From Avena insularis (taxonomy: Eukaryota; Streptophyta; Magnoliopsida; Poales; Poaceae): a stretch of DNA of 64,000 bases. Below are positions 1 to 10,784 of the stretch, piece after piece. Where the stretch lies: the NCBI GenBank assembly GCA_023614405.1, contig CM042686.1, positions 349,874,329-349,938,328 on the forward strand. Reading direction: 5' to 3'. Both the position numbers and the translations under genes were made by a program. The notes under the pieces were generated by a model that worked only from the letters and a program-made list of their open reading frames with translations, was not told the origin of the DNA and did no database searches. The first letter of the stretch is position 1, and each line of letters begins with the position of its first letter.

Positions 1-670
1 ATCAAATAGTAGACTTACAACATATTGACCAAATTATCTTTATGTGTTCCATTTAATACCAATGGTGTGGAAAACTCCTATTGCTATCATCAAGTGCAAG
101 TAAAATCATACTCAAGCCTTTCATATATCAATAAAGCAAACACAAACTCAATATTGCTCCATATATAATAATAAACTCGGAATTTCATAAAAGGGATTGA
201 CTATTCCTAAAGGGAATTCTAATGATGCAAACTTTATTTCTACTTCTAACTAATGCAAGAATAATAAAAACTTATAAGATAGATTACAAGGTCTTAAAGA
301 TCTCCCCAAGCTTGGAATCAAGCCAGGCGGGATCAAATAATCCCTTGTGATTATTTGATACTGTGATTGTTGTAGATCACTGTGGCGCCATGGCATGTGA
401 CACCACGGTGCGTAGCTTCTTGTTGGTCTCCTTCAGAGCAGTTATGTGGCTGTAGCACCTGCGCAGATCAGATTGCGGAGTGTCCACTCTATCTGCGAGC
501 TTGGTCAGCAATGGAAGGAGGTCTTCCTTCTTCTCCATCTCATTGAGATGGTGGCGGACTTCGACGCGATGGAGTAGCTCCTACTTCTGATATATGTCTA
601 GTGCTCGTACGCTATCCTTGGTCGCTATTGCTCCCGATCTCCATGGGAGCCCTTCTTCTTGGCTTCTATC
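1..670. other. Unassigned, probably retrotransposon-derived DNA
   Basis: This is the sequence into which the copia element inserted. On the minus strand, about 600 down to 390 reads as a short coding-like stretch with one in-frame stop and heptad-like leucines (HLNEMEKKEDLLPLLTKLAD), ending at a stop near 385. It is followed by CCAAGCTTGGGGAGATC, which resembles the sequence seen near the 3' end of Athila-like grass elements. It may be the downstream part of element C or of another Athila-like element, but this is inference. The first 300 bases are AT-rich and I see nothing in them. The 5 bases CTATC at 666-670 would be the copia target duplication, but no partner copy survives to test this. 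Confidence 0.35.
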
Positions 671-1224
671 TGAAATGGATCGTATGGGCACCTAGAGGGG
701 GGGTGAATAGGTGCTACTCCAAATTTTAATCCTTTTTCAATTTTAGGCTTAACACAAAGGGTAAATTCAATAGATAAACTATTAGGTGGAATTTCCCTAT
801 ATGCAAACCTATCTACTAGTGAGTAAAGGGCGAGTGGAAGAGGAACGAGTGAACCATAGTGAAGCACGCGGAGACACATGGTTTGTTTTACCGCAGTTCC
901 TTCCTTGTTAAGGGAAGTATGTCTGTGTTGGAGGGGTGGGCGGTACTAAGACCACCACGCCACAATAGGCCTCACCTTGTTCTCCGATGGATCCCGCCAC
1001 CAAACGCCTGATCCACCTTTCCACTATAGGAACCCTTCGAGGTGCATACCGGTGCCTTTACACAACTAGCAGGGCACAACTCCACAATCAACTTGGAGGC
1101 TCCCATAATGACAACAAGCTTCCACAAGAACAAGTTATCAATAACAAAGAACAAGATCTAGATATTGACAAGAATACTAGATCATGGATTTCTCCAAATG
1201 AATGGAGAGGAGTTGATGCGCTTG
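671..1224 (-). repeat. Copia 3' LTR, distal part (ends at 671)
   Basis: On the minus strand this is the second half of the copia LTR, ending ...CCATTTCA at 671. It contains the stretch complementary to GAGGGGGGGTGAATAGGTG (about 693-711), which is typical near the end of Maximus/Opie-type LTRs. It continues into 14,733-15,448 once element 1 and one copy of GCTTG are removed. The short open frames here are not coding. Confidence 0.75.
1220..1224. repeat. Target-site duplication of element 1, left copy (GCTTG)
   Basis: GCTTG lies immediately before the LTR edge TGTCAACACC and is repeated at 14,728-14,732 directly after ...GGGATGTTACA. The exact 5-bp match at both edges fixes the element boundaries and shows a simple insertion into the copia LTR. 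Confidence 0.95.
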
Positions 1225-4200
1225 TGTCAACACCCGGATTTTTAATCCCAGATGCCCGTTATGCCATACCTCGCAATCCCAGGATTACCATTTTTGCGAG
1301 ACATAACGGATTGGATATCACAGTACATCATCCATTACAAACCATACATAAGGTCTTACACAAATAAGGATCTCATGATCCAGTCTTTAATACAACAAGC
1401 AGCGGAAAATAAAGATAAGCGTAGCGGTGGGGTTCATCTTCAAGAGCACATGCAATACTGACGAAGGCAGATAGTCCTAGTTATCATAGCCGTCCTGCTG
1501 ACCATCATCTTGATAATGTCCTTCATAGTCTGGCCATGAGAATAGCCAGGGACAAAAGCCATGAGTACTCTTTAAGTACTCGCAAACTACTATTAACAGG
1601 TACTATAGTTCTAGGTTAAAGTGCTAAATCTAAGTTTAACTATAAAGTTAAGTTTGAAACCTAAGCTGAGTTCTGAAGCAAAGAAAGGTAAAGTAAAGTT
1701 CTAGAATCACTTAAGTTGGGAAGCTATTATCATAAACACAACCCTGTTGTGATCAAGTCAAAGTTCATCAATCATTTCAAGTTTTTTGGAAAACATCTGA
1801 CAACGAAACAGTATGGCCATTCCAATCCCATAATCATGGATGCGCTATTCAATAGTTTGACACTCTAGAGGTGGTACACTTTCACCACAAGATTCGATAC
1901 ATCATCGAGGATAACCTGAATCATCATACTTAGTAAGCAGATAATCAAACATAACCTTCCCTTTACACACCCTAGTATAAGCACCTCTCCTATGAGCATG
2001 GCCTCCCAACCATGACCATCAGTCATCTTGGGCACTACATAGGTGGACATCATGAGAGGTAGCCTCAGCTCAAACCTCTCCCATGAGGGAACTAATACTA
2101 ATGCATATAAATTTCCAGATAAGTCTTACCCAATTTAGGTAGTGTGGTTGTACGGTAAATTTGGAATGGTATCGCATCCGAATCCAACCATCAGTTTTAT
2201 AAAAGGGTTAAGGCTCATGCCTCAACATTTTCATCATAATCAACCATTGGTGTTTCTCAACACATGTCAAAACATCTCAATAGAATGACTCATCATTCCA
2301 AGGTTTTCATAATTCATTTTCACCAAGTGTTCCCATCTAAAGTGACTCAAGTTTTTGATCTACTCTAACTACTAAGTTAAGAGTGTTCACTAAGGTGGGA
2401 AATGGTGGGATCAATCTCATGCCATAGAATGACATCTAAAGTTATCTAAATAGGTCAAGTTTTATACTTTTTATGCTACCTTCAAAACAAGTAAATAACT
2501 TTGTGTAAACTAAGGGAGCTAAATCTTGTAAACAAAGACTTGGGGTAACTAATAGTTAAAGGGGTTGTGATCAAAGCATGCCTAAAGCATCCTGGATCAA
2601 GTTAACTAGCTTAAATCTAGTTTACTACATTAGCTTGCACTGTTAATGGTGGCTTGCCTTGGTTGGTGCAGTGGTTGAAGTTTTCTTCGTCTTCGTCTTG
2701 ATAGCACTCCTCCTCCTCGTAAGCTTGGTCGGTACTATCTTCTATAAATACATACGGAGTACACAATCACCAAAAAATACTTAACTAGGCTAAGTAGCAT
2801 TCTAAGGCACACATTTGATGATCTATTATCATCACAAGCATCCCAAGTTTAATTCTCTAGTTTCATTCTTTTTAATTCAGAAAAGTAATTTCTACTCATT
2901 GAAAATTTAACTAAGATTTAATATTCACCACTTAAAATATGGGATCATGTGGACACATGTCATCACCACATATTCTAACATGTGGGAATGAGATTTAAAG
3001 GTTGGATCATACTCACTTTGGTTTAAGTTCATTATTTAATGATTTAAAGTGACTAGAAATGCCTATATAGCATTATTTTGGTACTAGTCCAAAGTCACTG
3101 CATGTAAACCTTAATATTATTACATATTTAGATAGATATGGTGAAATGTGATTTTTGAGAGTTGGAATCAACTCAAAAGCTATCTTAGCTGATTTTATAA
3201 AAATGTTGCAAGTGGCAAATACTTCTGTTTTGTTATATTCATTAGGAGAGATCTATAACTCTAATTGAATTAAATCCAACGGGCTTGGATAGATCATCTC
3301 AATACCTTTCAGAGGATATTGGTTTCATGCAATTTGGATTTGTAAAACTCCCAGAATTGAATTTTAAACTAGTGGACAAAAACAAGATTTAACTAAAAAG
3401 AAAAATCCAGATTTGAACGGGTGGGCTAGCGCGGGAAAGAACTTGGTAGGGGATCAATGTGGCAGGCCATGACTTAACAGGTCGCAGCCATGACTCGAAC
3501 CCTAGCGGCTCGGTGGGGGTCTCCTAGGGACGTACCAGGGCTCCAGCGGGGTAGGCAAGGTGGGCAAACAAACTAGAAGATGACGGCGAGGCAGGGCGCG
3601 GTTGCAGCGGAGCTTGGGGTGGTCGCAATCAGCGGCGCCCTTCTCCTCTGCTTGGCTGCTCGCCCAATTCCAGGCAGAGCTCTCCTTGCTCTAGCTAGAG
3701 GTGGGTGAAGTTCAGTGAGCTGAGGGGAGTGGAGTGGTGTGGAGAGAAGAGGCTGGGGAGGCCTCCTTTTATAGGCCCGACGGTGAGACCGAGCGGGATG
3801 GGCAGGCGACGGTGGCGACAAGGCTACGACCGGCTAGCGGCATGGCTGAGGGTGGCGATCGACAGGAAGTCTCCTGGCGGTGCTCTAGGAAGTGAATGCG
3901 AGCGTAGGGGCGGTGGTATGCGGTCTGGGCGAGGTGGCGCTTTGAGCGGCAGAGGCGGCGGTGTCCACGGCGAGCGGTGGCTATGGTGAGTTGGGCGGCG
4001 AACGGGGGTGTCTAGGGTGTTCCCTAGGTCGTGGCGGAGCGGTGGGCGCGGGATGCGGTCGAGCGGCGGCTTGTGCATGCAGGGACAGAGCATGCTCTGC
4101 GGGCGGCGTCGCCTTGTCGACCAGCTCCGGGCGCGGCGGTTCCTGGCCGCTCTGCTCTCTGTCTCTGGCCTGGGGCTGGTTGGACGGTGGAGGTGGACCA

Positions 4201-4973
4201 CTGACAACTTGCTAGACATGGTGAGAGGGGCTGGAGAGGGCTGCAGCCGTGAGTGCACGGTCGGCCGACGAGGAGTGGCTCGGCATGGCAATGCAGTGCA
4301 GCTAGGAGGTAGGGGATGTGCTGGTGTGGGTCTGGTTAGGCTAGAGTGGGACAAAGATGATCAAAGCACTTCAAAATTGCTAGACAATATCAGCCCAAAA
4401 CAGTAATACTTAGGCCACAATGATCTTGCCAGCAAGGTGTTTGACAAAATGGCTGAAAGAGAAAAAGTTTTGAATTTTGGTTTCAAATTTTTTGAGTGAT
4501 CTCCACTGGTGCTAGGTAGACTCTGGTTGCAAGGGTTTTGAAAGCGGAGCTCAAATAGATGAGTTTTGAAATAGGGGTGATCTATGCATATGCATTGGAT
4601 TCAATTTTCAAATTCCACTTAAAATAGTTAACCAAATGTTTTTAGCAGATCCAAAGGTGGGCCTTGATACCTCATTATGTGTACTAGCAAGGGGTGCAAA
4701 GATCAAGAATTGTTTCTGTTAAGAAATGAGTGCTAGGAACACTCAAAGTAGTGTAGTGGATTAAAATGGCCAAAATGATGTAGATGATGTTTAAAGCCCC
4801 TAAGAAACATTTGACAAGCATTAGATCACTTAAACAAGGCACTTCAAATCAACTCCTATTTTAATTGCACACACATATGAATGCTTTCATTTTAAATTTG
4901 GAAAGTTTTTGTTAACCCTATTTTTGGATTATTTGATCTTGATAAGCTTGGATTGAAGTTTTGGGATGTTACA
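1225..4973 (-). repeat. Element 1, 3' LTR (3.75 kb)
   Basis: It matches 10,785-14,727 over its whole length. Plus-strand edges are TGTCAACACC and GGGATGTTACA. Relative to the other LTR it lacks about 100 bp of GC-rich sequence near 3,453 and about 60 bp near 4,770; the second gap is bounded by AATGA. The GC-rich segment 3,470-4,350 contains long open frames on both strands, which are composition artefacts of the LTR. A TATA-like sequence reads on the minus strand near 3,770. Confidence 0.93.
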
Positions 4974-4987
4974 AACCTTCCCCCCTT
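4974..4987 (-). other. Element 1 polypurine tract
   Basis: On the minus strand AAGGGGGGAAGGTT lies directly before the 3' LTR start TGTAACATCCC. It is the expected primer for plus-strand DNA synthesis. The pol stop codon at 5,022 lies about 35 bases upstream. Confidence 0.85.
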
Positions 4988-5021
4988 AAACAAAATCTCG
5001 TCCCGAGATTTACAAAGAAAA

Positions 5022-6440
5022 CTAGGAACTAAAGAGATCTGGGAACTCTGTCCTAATGTAATCTTCTTGGTCCCAAGTAGCTTCCTCCTTGGTATGGTTG
5101 CTCCACTGAATCTTAAGAAACTTGATGCTCCTGGTCCTGGTGATTCTGTAGGCTTCTTCTAAGATACGGATGGGTACTTCCCGATAGGTCAGGTCATTGT
5201 TGATTTCTACAGCTCTGTGATCGATGTTTTTGAAAACTTCAGTCTTCTCAGGCACTTCCAAGCATTTGCGAAGTAACGAGATGTGGAACACATTGTGGAT
5301 GGCTGACATCTCTTCAAGCAGTTCCAGTTGATACGATACTTCTCCTCGGCGGTTCAGAATCTTGAAAGGTCCGATATATCTGGGGGCTAACTTTCCCTTC
5401 AGACTAAAGCATTGAGTTCCCTTCAATGGTGAAACCTTGAGATATACAAAATCTCCGACATTGAAAGTCAGATCTCTCCTTCTCTTGTCAGCATAACTCT
5501 TCTGTCTGGATTGGGCGATCTTGAGGTTCTCACGGACTTTGTGAACTTTCTCTTCTGTTTCTCAGAGAATGTCGGGTCCAAAGATCTGACTCTCTCCTAC
5601 TTGCGACCAATTCAAACGGGCACGGCACTTTCTTCCGTATAGGAATTCAAAGGGTGCCATCTGCAAACTAGCTTGATAACTGTTGTTATATGAGAATTCT
5701 GCGAAAGGCAGGCAGTCTTCCCATTTTGATCCGTATTCCAACACACAATCTCTAAGCATATCCTCTAAGATCTGGTTGACTCTATCAGTCCGTCCATCTG
5801 TTTGCTGGTGATACGTTGTACTGAAGTTCAACTTGGTTCCTAAACCTTCCTGAACTTTCTGCCAAAATCTTCAAGTAAACTGGGTTCCTCGATCTGACAC
5901 GATGGTCTTGGGGGTTCCATGCAGAGTAACAATCCTAGCAATGTACAGCTCTGCTAGCTTTGCACTCTGGTAGGTAGTCTTGACAGGTATAAAATGGGCT
6001 ACCTTGGACAGTCTATCAACTATGACCCAAATTGAGTCATTTCCCCTACTAGAAGTAGGCAAACTGGTGATAAAGTCCATTCCGACGGAATCCCATTTCC
6101 ATTCCGGAATCTGCAATGGTTGCAACAGTCCTGCAGGTCTCTGATGCTCTGCTTTGACTCTTTGACAGATGTCACATTTGGCGATGTAGCTTCCGATTTC
6201 TCTCTTCATCTTGTGCCACCAAAATTGCTCTTTCAAATCCTGATACATCTTTGTTCCTCCGGGGTGGATAGAATAAAGAGTATCATGAGCTTCCTTCATG
6301 ATAACTTCCTTCAGTTCTGAATCTGCTGGCACACAGATACGTCCTTTGTACCATAGTACTCCTTCTTCGTCTTCGGTGAATCCAGGTACCTTTCCTATAT
6401 CAATACGACGTTTGATTCCGTCGATACTTTCATTTCCCTT
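5022..6440 (-). pseudogene. Element 1 integrase and chromodomain-like tail (broken)
   Basis: Downstream part of the gag-pol frame, read in pieces at 6,332-5,871, 5,831-5,562 and 5,426-5,022. The first piece has the HHCC zinc-binding pattern (HPGGTKM ... CDICQ) and the core motifs MDFITSLP and VSDRGTQF, then a TGA at 5,871. The second has TDGRTDRVNQ, where the third catalytic acid, normally Glu, is Asp. It ends at a TGA at 5,562-5,564 that is also present in elements 2 and 3. The last piece has the GPF(K)ILxRxGxxxYxLxLP-type segment and the C-terminal YREVPIRILE...WSNHTKEEATW, a chromodomain-like end. Chromodomains of this family are thought to steer integration to marked chromatin. Inactive by sequence. 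Confidence 0.9.
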
Positions 6441-8345
6441 CTAGGCTTCCTTGATTTGGCTAATCAACGTGGGTTGAAGTTCAATGCTAGCTAGGAATCC
6501 TTTGCTAACCAATTCAGTCCTTAACTGCTCCAACTCCTCATACAAACTTGGTTGCTTCTCCTTTATCATGGTGTTAAGCCTACACGGCAATCTGCTAAGA
6601 GCATCCGCTACCACATTGGCTTTGCCAGGGTGATAGTGAATGTCAAGGTCATAATCATTGATTAACTCTATCCATCTTCTTTGCCTCATATTTAGCTCCT
6701 TCTGAGTGAAGTTATACTTCAAGCTCTTGTGATCTGAGTAAATCTCACAACGATTACCCATCAAATAATGACGCCATGTCTTCAATGCTAGAACCACAAC
6801 TGCTAGCTCAAGATCATGGGTCGGATAGTTCTGCTCATGCTGCTTTAGTTGTCGAGACAGATACGCGATAAATTTGCCTTCTTGCATCAATACACATCCT
6901 AGACCAATCTTGGATGCGTCACAATACACATCAAACGGCTTCTTGATTTCTATCATGATCAATATTGGGGCTGATATCAATCTCTTCTTCAGCTCTTGGA
7001 AACTGGCTTCACACTTGTCAGTCCATTCAAACTTCTTGTCCTTCTTCAACAATTGGGTCATTGGTCGGGCTATGCTCGAGAATCCTTCTATGAACTTGCG
7101 GTAATATCCCGCTAATCCGAGAAATGCACGGACTTTGGTTTGAGTGGTTGGGGCTTCCCATTCTTCGACATCTTTGATCTTGGCGGGATCAACAGAGACT
7201 CCTTCGGCAGACACAATATGTCCTAGGAATCGTACTTCCTTTAGCCAAAACTCACACTTGCTGAACTTGGCATATAACTGATGCTCTCTTAGGGTTTCTA
7301 GGATGATTCTCAGATGTTGCTCATGCTCTTGTTCTGACTTGGAGTAGATAAGGATGTCGTCGATGAACACAACTACAAACTTATCTAGGAAATTCATAAA
7401 GATCTTATTCATGAGATTCATGAAATAAGCAGGGGCATTGGTTAATCCAAAAGACATAACCGTATACTCGTATAAACCATAGCGAGTAGTGAAGGCGGTC
7501 TTCGGAATATCCGTTGCACGAATCTTAAGTTGGTGATAACCAGTCCTAAGATCAACCTTTGGGAATACCTGGGCTCCAATCAACTGGTCAAATAGATCCT
7601 CTATCTTTGGCAAGGGGTACTTGTTCTTGATGGTGACGTCATTCAACTTTCTGTAATCTATACAAAGACGATTGCCTCCATCTTTCTTGTCGACAAATAA
7701 CACTGGTGATCTCCATGGTGATGCGCTTGGCTGAATCAAGCCTGTTGCTAACATGGCATCCAACTGCTTCTTTAGTTCCACTAACTCTGAGGGGCCCATG
7801 CTATAGGGTCTCTGGGCTATAGGTCCGGTTCCGGGGATTAGTTCGATAATGAACTCAATATCCCTATCTGGGGGCATACCTGGCAATTCATCTGGGAATA
7901 TGTCGGGGTATTCACAGACTACTCGGACTTGGTCTATGGTGGGCAGGGCTACACTCTTGTTGTACTTGAATTGACGGGGTAAGGTTTCAGAGATATGCTC
8001 TACTATTACTCTAGAACTACTAGTCATGGTGATGGCTTTCTTAGCACAGTCTATCAATCCTTTATGCCTTGACATCCAGTCCATACCTAGTACTACTTCC
8101 AATCCTTTGGTTCCAAGTACAATTAGGTTGGCATAAAAATCTATCCCATGTATTCTGATAGGTACAACTTTGCAAATTTTTCTAGCCTTTGTAGTTGAAC
8201 CGGGGATTTGAACTATCATGACATGCTTCAGGTTGGTTGGGTGAATCTTACTAGTGCATGCAAATTCTTCGGTGACAAATGAATGCGATGCTCCAGAATC
8301 AAACAATACTCTTGCTAAAACTGAGTTGACAGAAAACATACCCAA
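6441..8345 (-). pseudogene. Element 1 protease, reverse transcriptase and RNase H frame (634 codons)
   Basis: The longest open frame in the window. The aspartic protease motif DSGAS is at residues 16-20. RT runs from about 150 to 390, with FVDKKDGG at 217, the motif A Asp in [10 protein letters not shown] (D265) and FIDD at 327-330. RNase H follows, with catalytic acids D476 (CDAS), E513, D538 (SDHK) and D581 (VADALSR). All these key residues are intact. The frame ends at a TAG (6,441-6,443) before integrase, and element 2 has a TAG at the same place. A one-base loss near 8,365 breaks the join to gag. In the family these domains lie in one gag-pol polyprotein cut by the protease, so this piece alone would not be a working product. 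Confidence 0.95.
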
Positions 8346-9536
8346 AGACTACATCGGCGCTTCGGGCTTCTTTTGCGTTCATGTGGAAGAGATGACCGTT
8401 GTGGTTGTGAGGGTTCCCTGGGGCAAATCTCCTTCCTGGTTGAACACGACGCTGCTGCTGAGCTGGGGCATTCACAGGGGCATTGGCGGCAGTCTTCTTG
8501 GGACACTCATTGGAGTAGTGACCCTTCACTCCACACTCGAAACAAGTGATCTAGGACTTGTCCTTGACTGCGACAGGCACAACATTGCTGCCAGTTCTGG
8601 GTGCAGTGTTGTTGTTGTTGTTGCTCTTGGGAGGTGCACGGTTGAAATTGTTGGCATTACCGGAGTTGTGATTGTTTCCTTCGGACTTCACATTGCCTCC
8701 GCTACGATTGGGGTAGCTTGGGCGAGAATTTAGGGGTCGGTTGTTCCTTGGTGTATATCCCGGTGAGGTTGGGGCCAGTACTTCGGTGACTCTGGATCGG
8801 GCTAACGCATCATATGACGCTTGCGGTTGTCGTTTGCTTGGTTAATCTTCCCTTCCATCTGAATGGCAGAGTCAACTAGCTCTTCGAGATCCTGAAAACG
8901 GATGTTGACGAGGACAGTCTGCATCTCATCATGCAGTCCGTTCAAGAATCTCTCCTTCTTCTTGGCCTCTGTGTTGATCTCATCAGGTGCATATCTGGCA
9001 AGTGACAAGAATCTGTCACGGTACTCCACCACAGTCATTCTTCCTTGCTTCAATTCATGGAATTCATCTCTCATCCTGTTGACGAGACCTTGCGGCACGT
9101 GGGTGCGGCTGAACTTGACTTTGAATGCTTCCCATGTCATAACCTGGCCATGGTTCATATTGCGGATGCTATTCCACCAAGCTCTGGCATCTCCCGCCAG
9201 ATAGTGGGTGGCGAAGAGAACTTTCTCATTTTCATCAACTCTGGCAACTTCTAAGTTGTTTTCCATGGTCTGTAACCAGTCATCAGCATCTAATGGGTTC
9301 TCAGATTGGTTGAAGATTGGGGGATTGGTGTTCTAATTTTTTTTGAGTTTGGATCCATGGCGATCCTGATTTCCATGTCCTTGGTTGTTGAGAGCCATTT
9401 GGGCGATCTGCTGCAATGTTGCTAAGTTGGCTTGGCGCTCGGCCCTGCTTGCTTCACGGTCTGCGATGAGATTCTGCAAGATCTGCAGCATTGGGTCCTG
9501 CGACGAGCTGCTCCCTCCTTGGTTTCCACGAGTCAT
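8346..9536 (-). pseudogene. Element 1 gag (broken)
   Basis: The start ATG at 9,536 gives MTRGNQGGSSSSQDP, a Ser/Gln-rich leader. The capsid-like region at 9,266-8,802 contains YLAGDARAWWN, WEAFKVKFSRTHVP and VVEYRDRFLSLARYAPDE, typical of plant retrotransposon gag. One CCHC zinc knuckle, CFECGVKGHYSNEC, is at 8,544-8,503. Stops break it at 9,333-9,335, at about 8,802 (TAG) and just before the knuckle at 8,551-8,553 (TAG, where element 2 has CAG). Gag would form the virus-like particle and bind element RNA. The frame should run on into protease but is shifted near 8,365. Confidence 0.88.
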
Positions 9537-9783
9537 CTGAAGAATGAGATAGATATAGGGGTAAGAGGGAAATTCTAAGGTTCATGGTTTTGGGTTTTCA
9601 AAGTTAAAACTTTGAGTTAGACTCAGGTTTTTCAACTAACTTCATTTTCATTTATGCAAGCAAGCACACGATACAACACACACCACAAAAAACAAAGGAA
9701 AGTAGATGGTTTGAAGAACCATTCTGCCAGCTATGATACAGTGGGACCGATACAACTCATGCTACGACAGTGCTCTAGTGCAT

Positions 9784-10553
9784 CTACTCATCGTTGATGA
9801 AGTCGGAGTCCTCATCATCAATGTAGAAGTCCACGATATCCTTCTCCAGAAAGTCAACATCGTTGCTGAGGTAAGAATCCATGTCTCCCTGGATGTCTTC
9901 ACCCTCATCTTCTTCTTCCTTTGCTGCAAGCTGAGCTTCCTACTCCTTGATGGTCTTCTCGAGGTCGGCCACCTTCTTGCAAAGTCGGGCGATGGTGCGA
10001 TCCTTCTTGGCACGCTGGCGGCAAAGAGACTGGCGGTCTTGGACAAGCAGTGCGAAAGTCTGGGCCTTCTGGTCGGCAATGGCACGGTTCTGGTTGGCTA
10101 ACTCTCTGGCATTGTCTAGTTCCTGCTGTCTGTCATGTAGCAAGAAGTCAAGATTCTCCACTTGACGCCTCAACTCTGGGTGACTTGGCATCTCCATCGG
10201 CATTCCCATGAAGTCACGTCTTGCATAGTGGGCAAAATGGGTTCCTTGGATCTTGTTGACGCTGAGGGCACATAGACATGCGAGAGCTTCATGCATTGCC
10301 CTGGCTAATCCATCTAACCAGTTGTTCTCTCTCACGGAGAACTGAATTCTTCCAGAAGTTGGTGCTTCGATGCTTCCTCTAAGATCTGCGGTGACTAGCC
10401 ACTGTAGATCTCCTCCTGGGGGTCCTGGAAGTTGAGCTCCAAAAACTCCGGATGTGGGCATCCCAGTAACTCTGACAGTGAATCCAGATCCCTCTCGAAG
10501 ATCAGCTGACCTCCGTTTCCCAACTGGTAAAACTTGCTGAACTGAGTCTCCAT
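9784..10553 (-). pseudogene. ORF0: accessory upstream ORF of element 1 (coiled coil and acidic tail)
   Basis: This lies between primer site and gag, separated from gag by about 250 bp. The likely start is the ATG at 10,553, because element 2 has the matching protein start (MEVQYCKFYQLGNGGQLIF). The N-terminal third has ENNWLDGLARAMHEALACLC. The middle is a predicted coiled coil (HPELRRQVENLDFLLHDRQQ and following heptads). The C-terminus is strongly acidic. A frameshift near 10,440 and a TAG at 9,940-9,942 (where element 2 has CAG) break it; reading continues after the TAG to a stop at 9,784. I do not recognise the family, and it shares no gag, protease or polymerase motif. Conservation with element 2 suggests a real gene. 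Function unknown. Confidence 0.75.
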
Positions 10554-10769
10554 CTACAAGAATTAAGGATGAGGAAGTTAGTGAAGTGATCAAGTGTGTC
10601 AAATTTTAAGTAGTAATGTAAGAATTTTGAGGAACATGAATTTTTGAGAAAGAATGAGTTCACAAGGGTAAGAGAGGAAATAGTTTTTCATAAATACTCA
10701 CTTTGGTTTTTGAAACTAAGTTTTTGTTTTGAACGTCCATTCTAACTAGGGTCTCCTATGGTCAGGATG

Positions 10770-10781
10770 GCTCTGATACCA
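10770..10781 (-). other. Element 1 primer-binding site (tRNA-iMet)
   Basis: On the minus strand TGGTATCAGAGC lies three bases (AGT) after the 5' LTR end ...GTTGACA. It is complementary to the 3' end of plant initiator methionine tRNA, the common primer of Tekay/Del-type chromoviruses. Confidence 0.93.
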
Positions 10782-10784
10782 ACT

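Noticed and set aside
987..1367. ORF crossing the copia LTR / element 1 boundary
   Set aside because: It spans an insertion junction and reads LTR sequence in both parts, so it is chance.
3573..4406. Long overlapping ORFs in the GC-rich part of element 1 3' LTR (also 13,257-14,100, 32,960-33,473, 42,521-43,086, 61,329-62,167)
   Set aside because: They are in LTR DNA, overlap on both strands, are rich in Arg/Pro/Gly as expected from GC-rich sequence, and resemble no protein.
10770..10781. tRNA gene at the primer sites (also 35,919, 22,343, 25,664, 52,182)
   Set aside because: Only the 12-19 bases complementary to a tRNA 3' end are present, with no cloverleaf.
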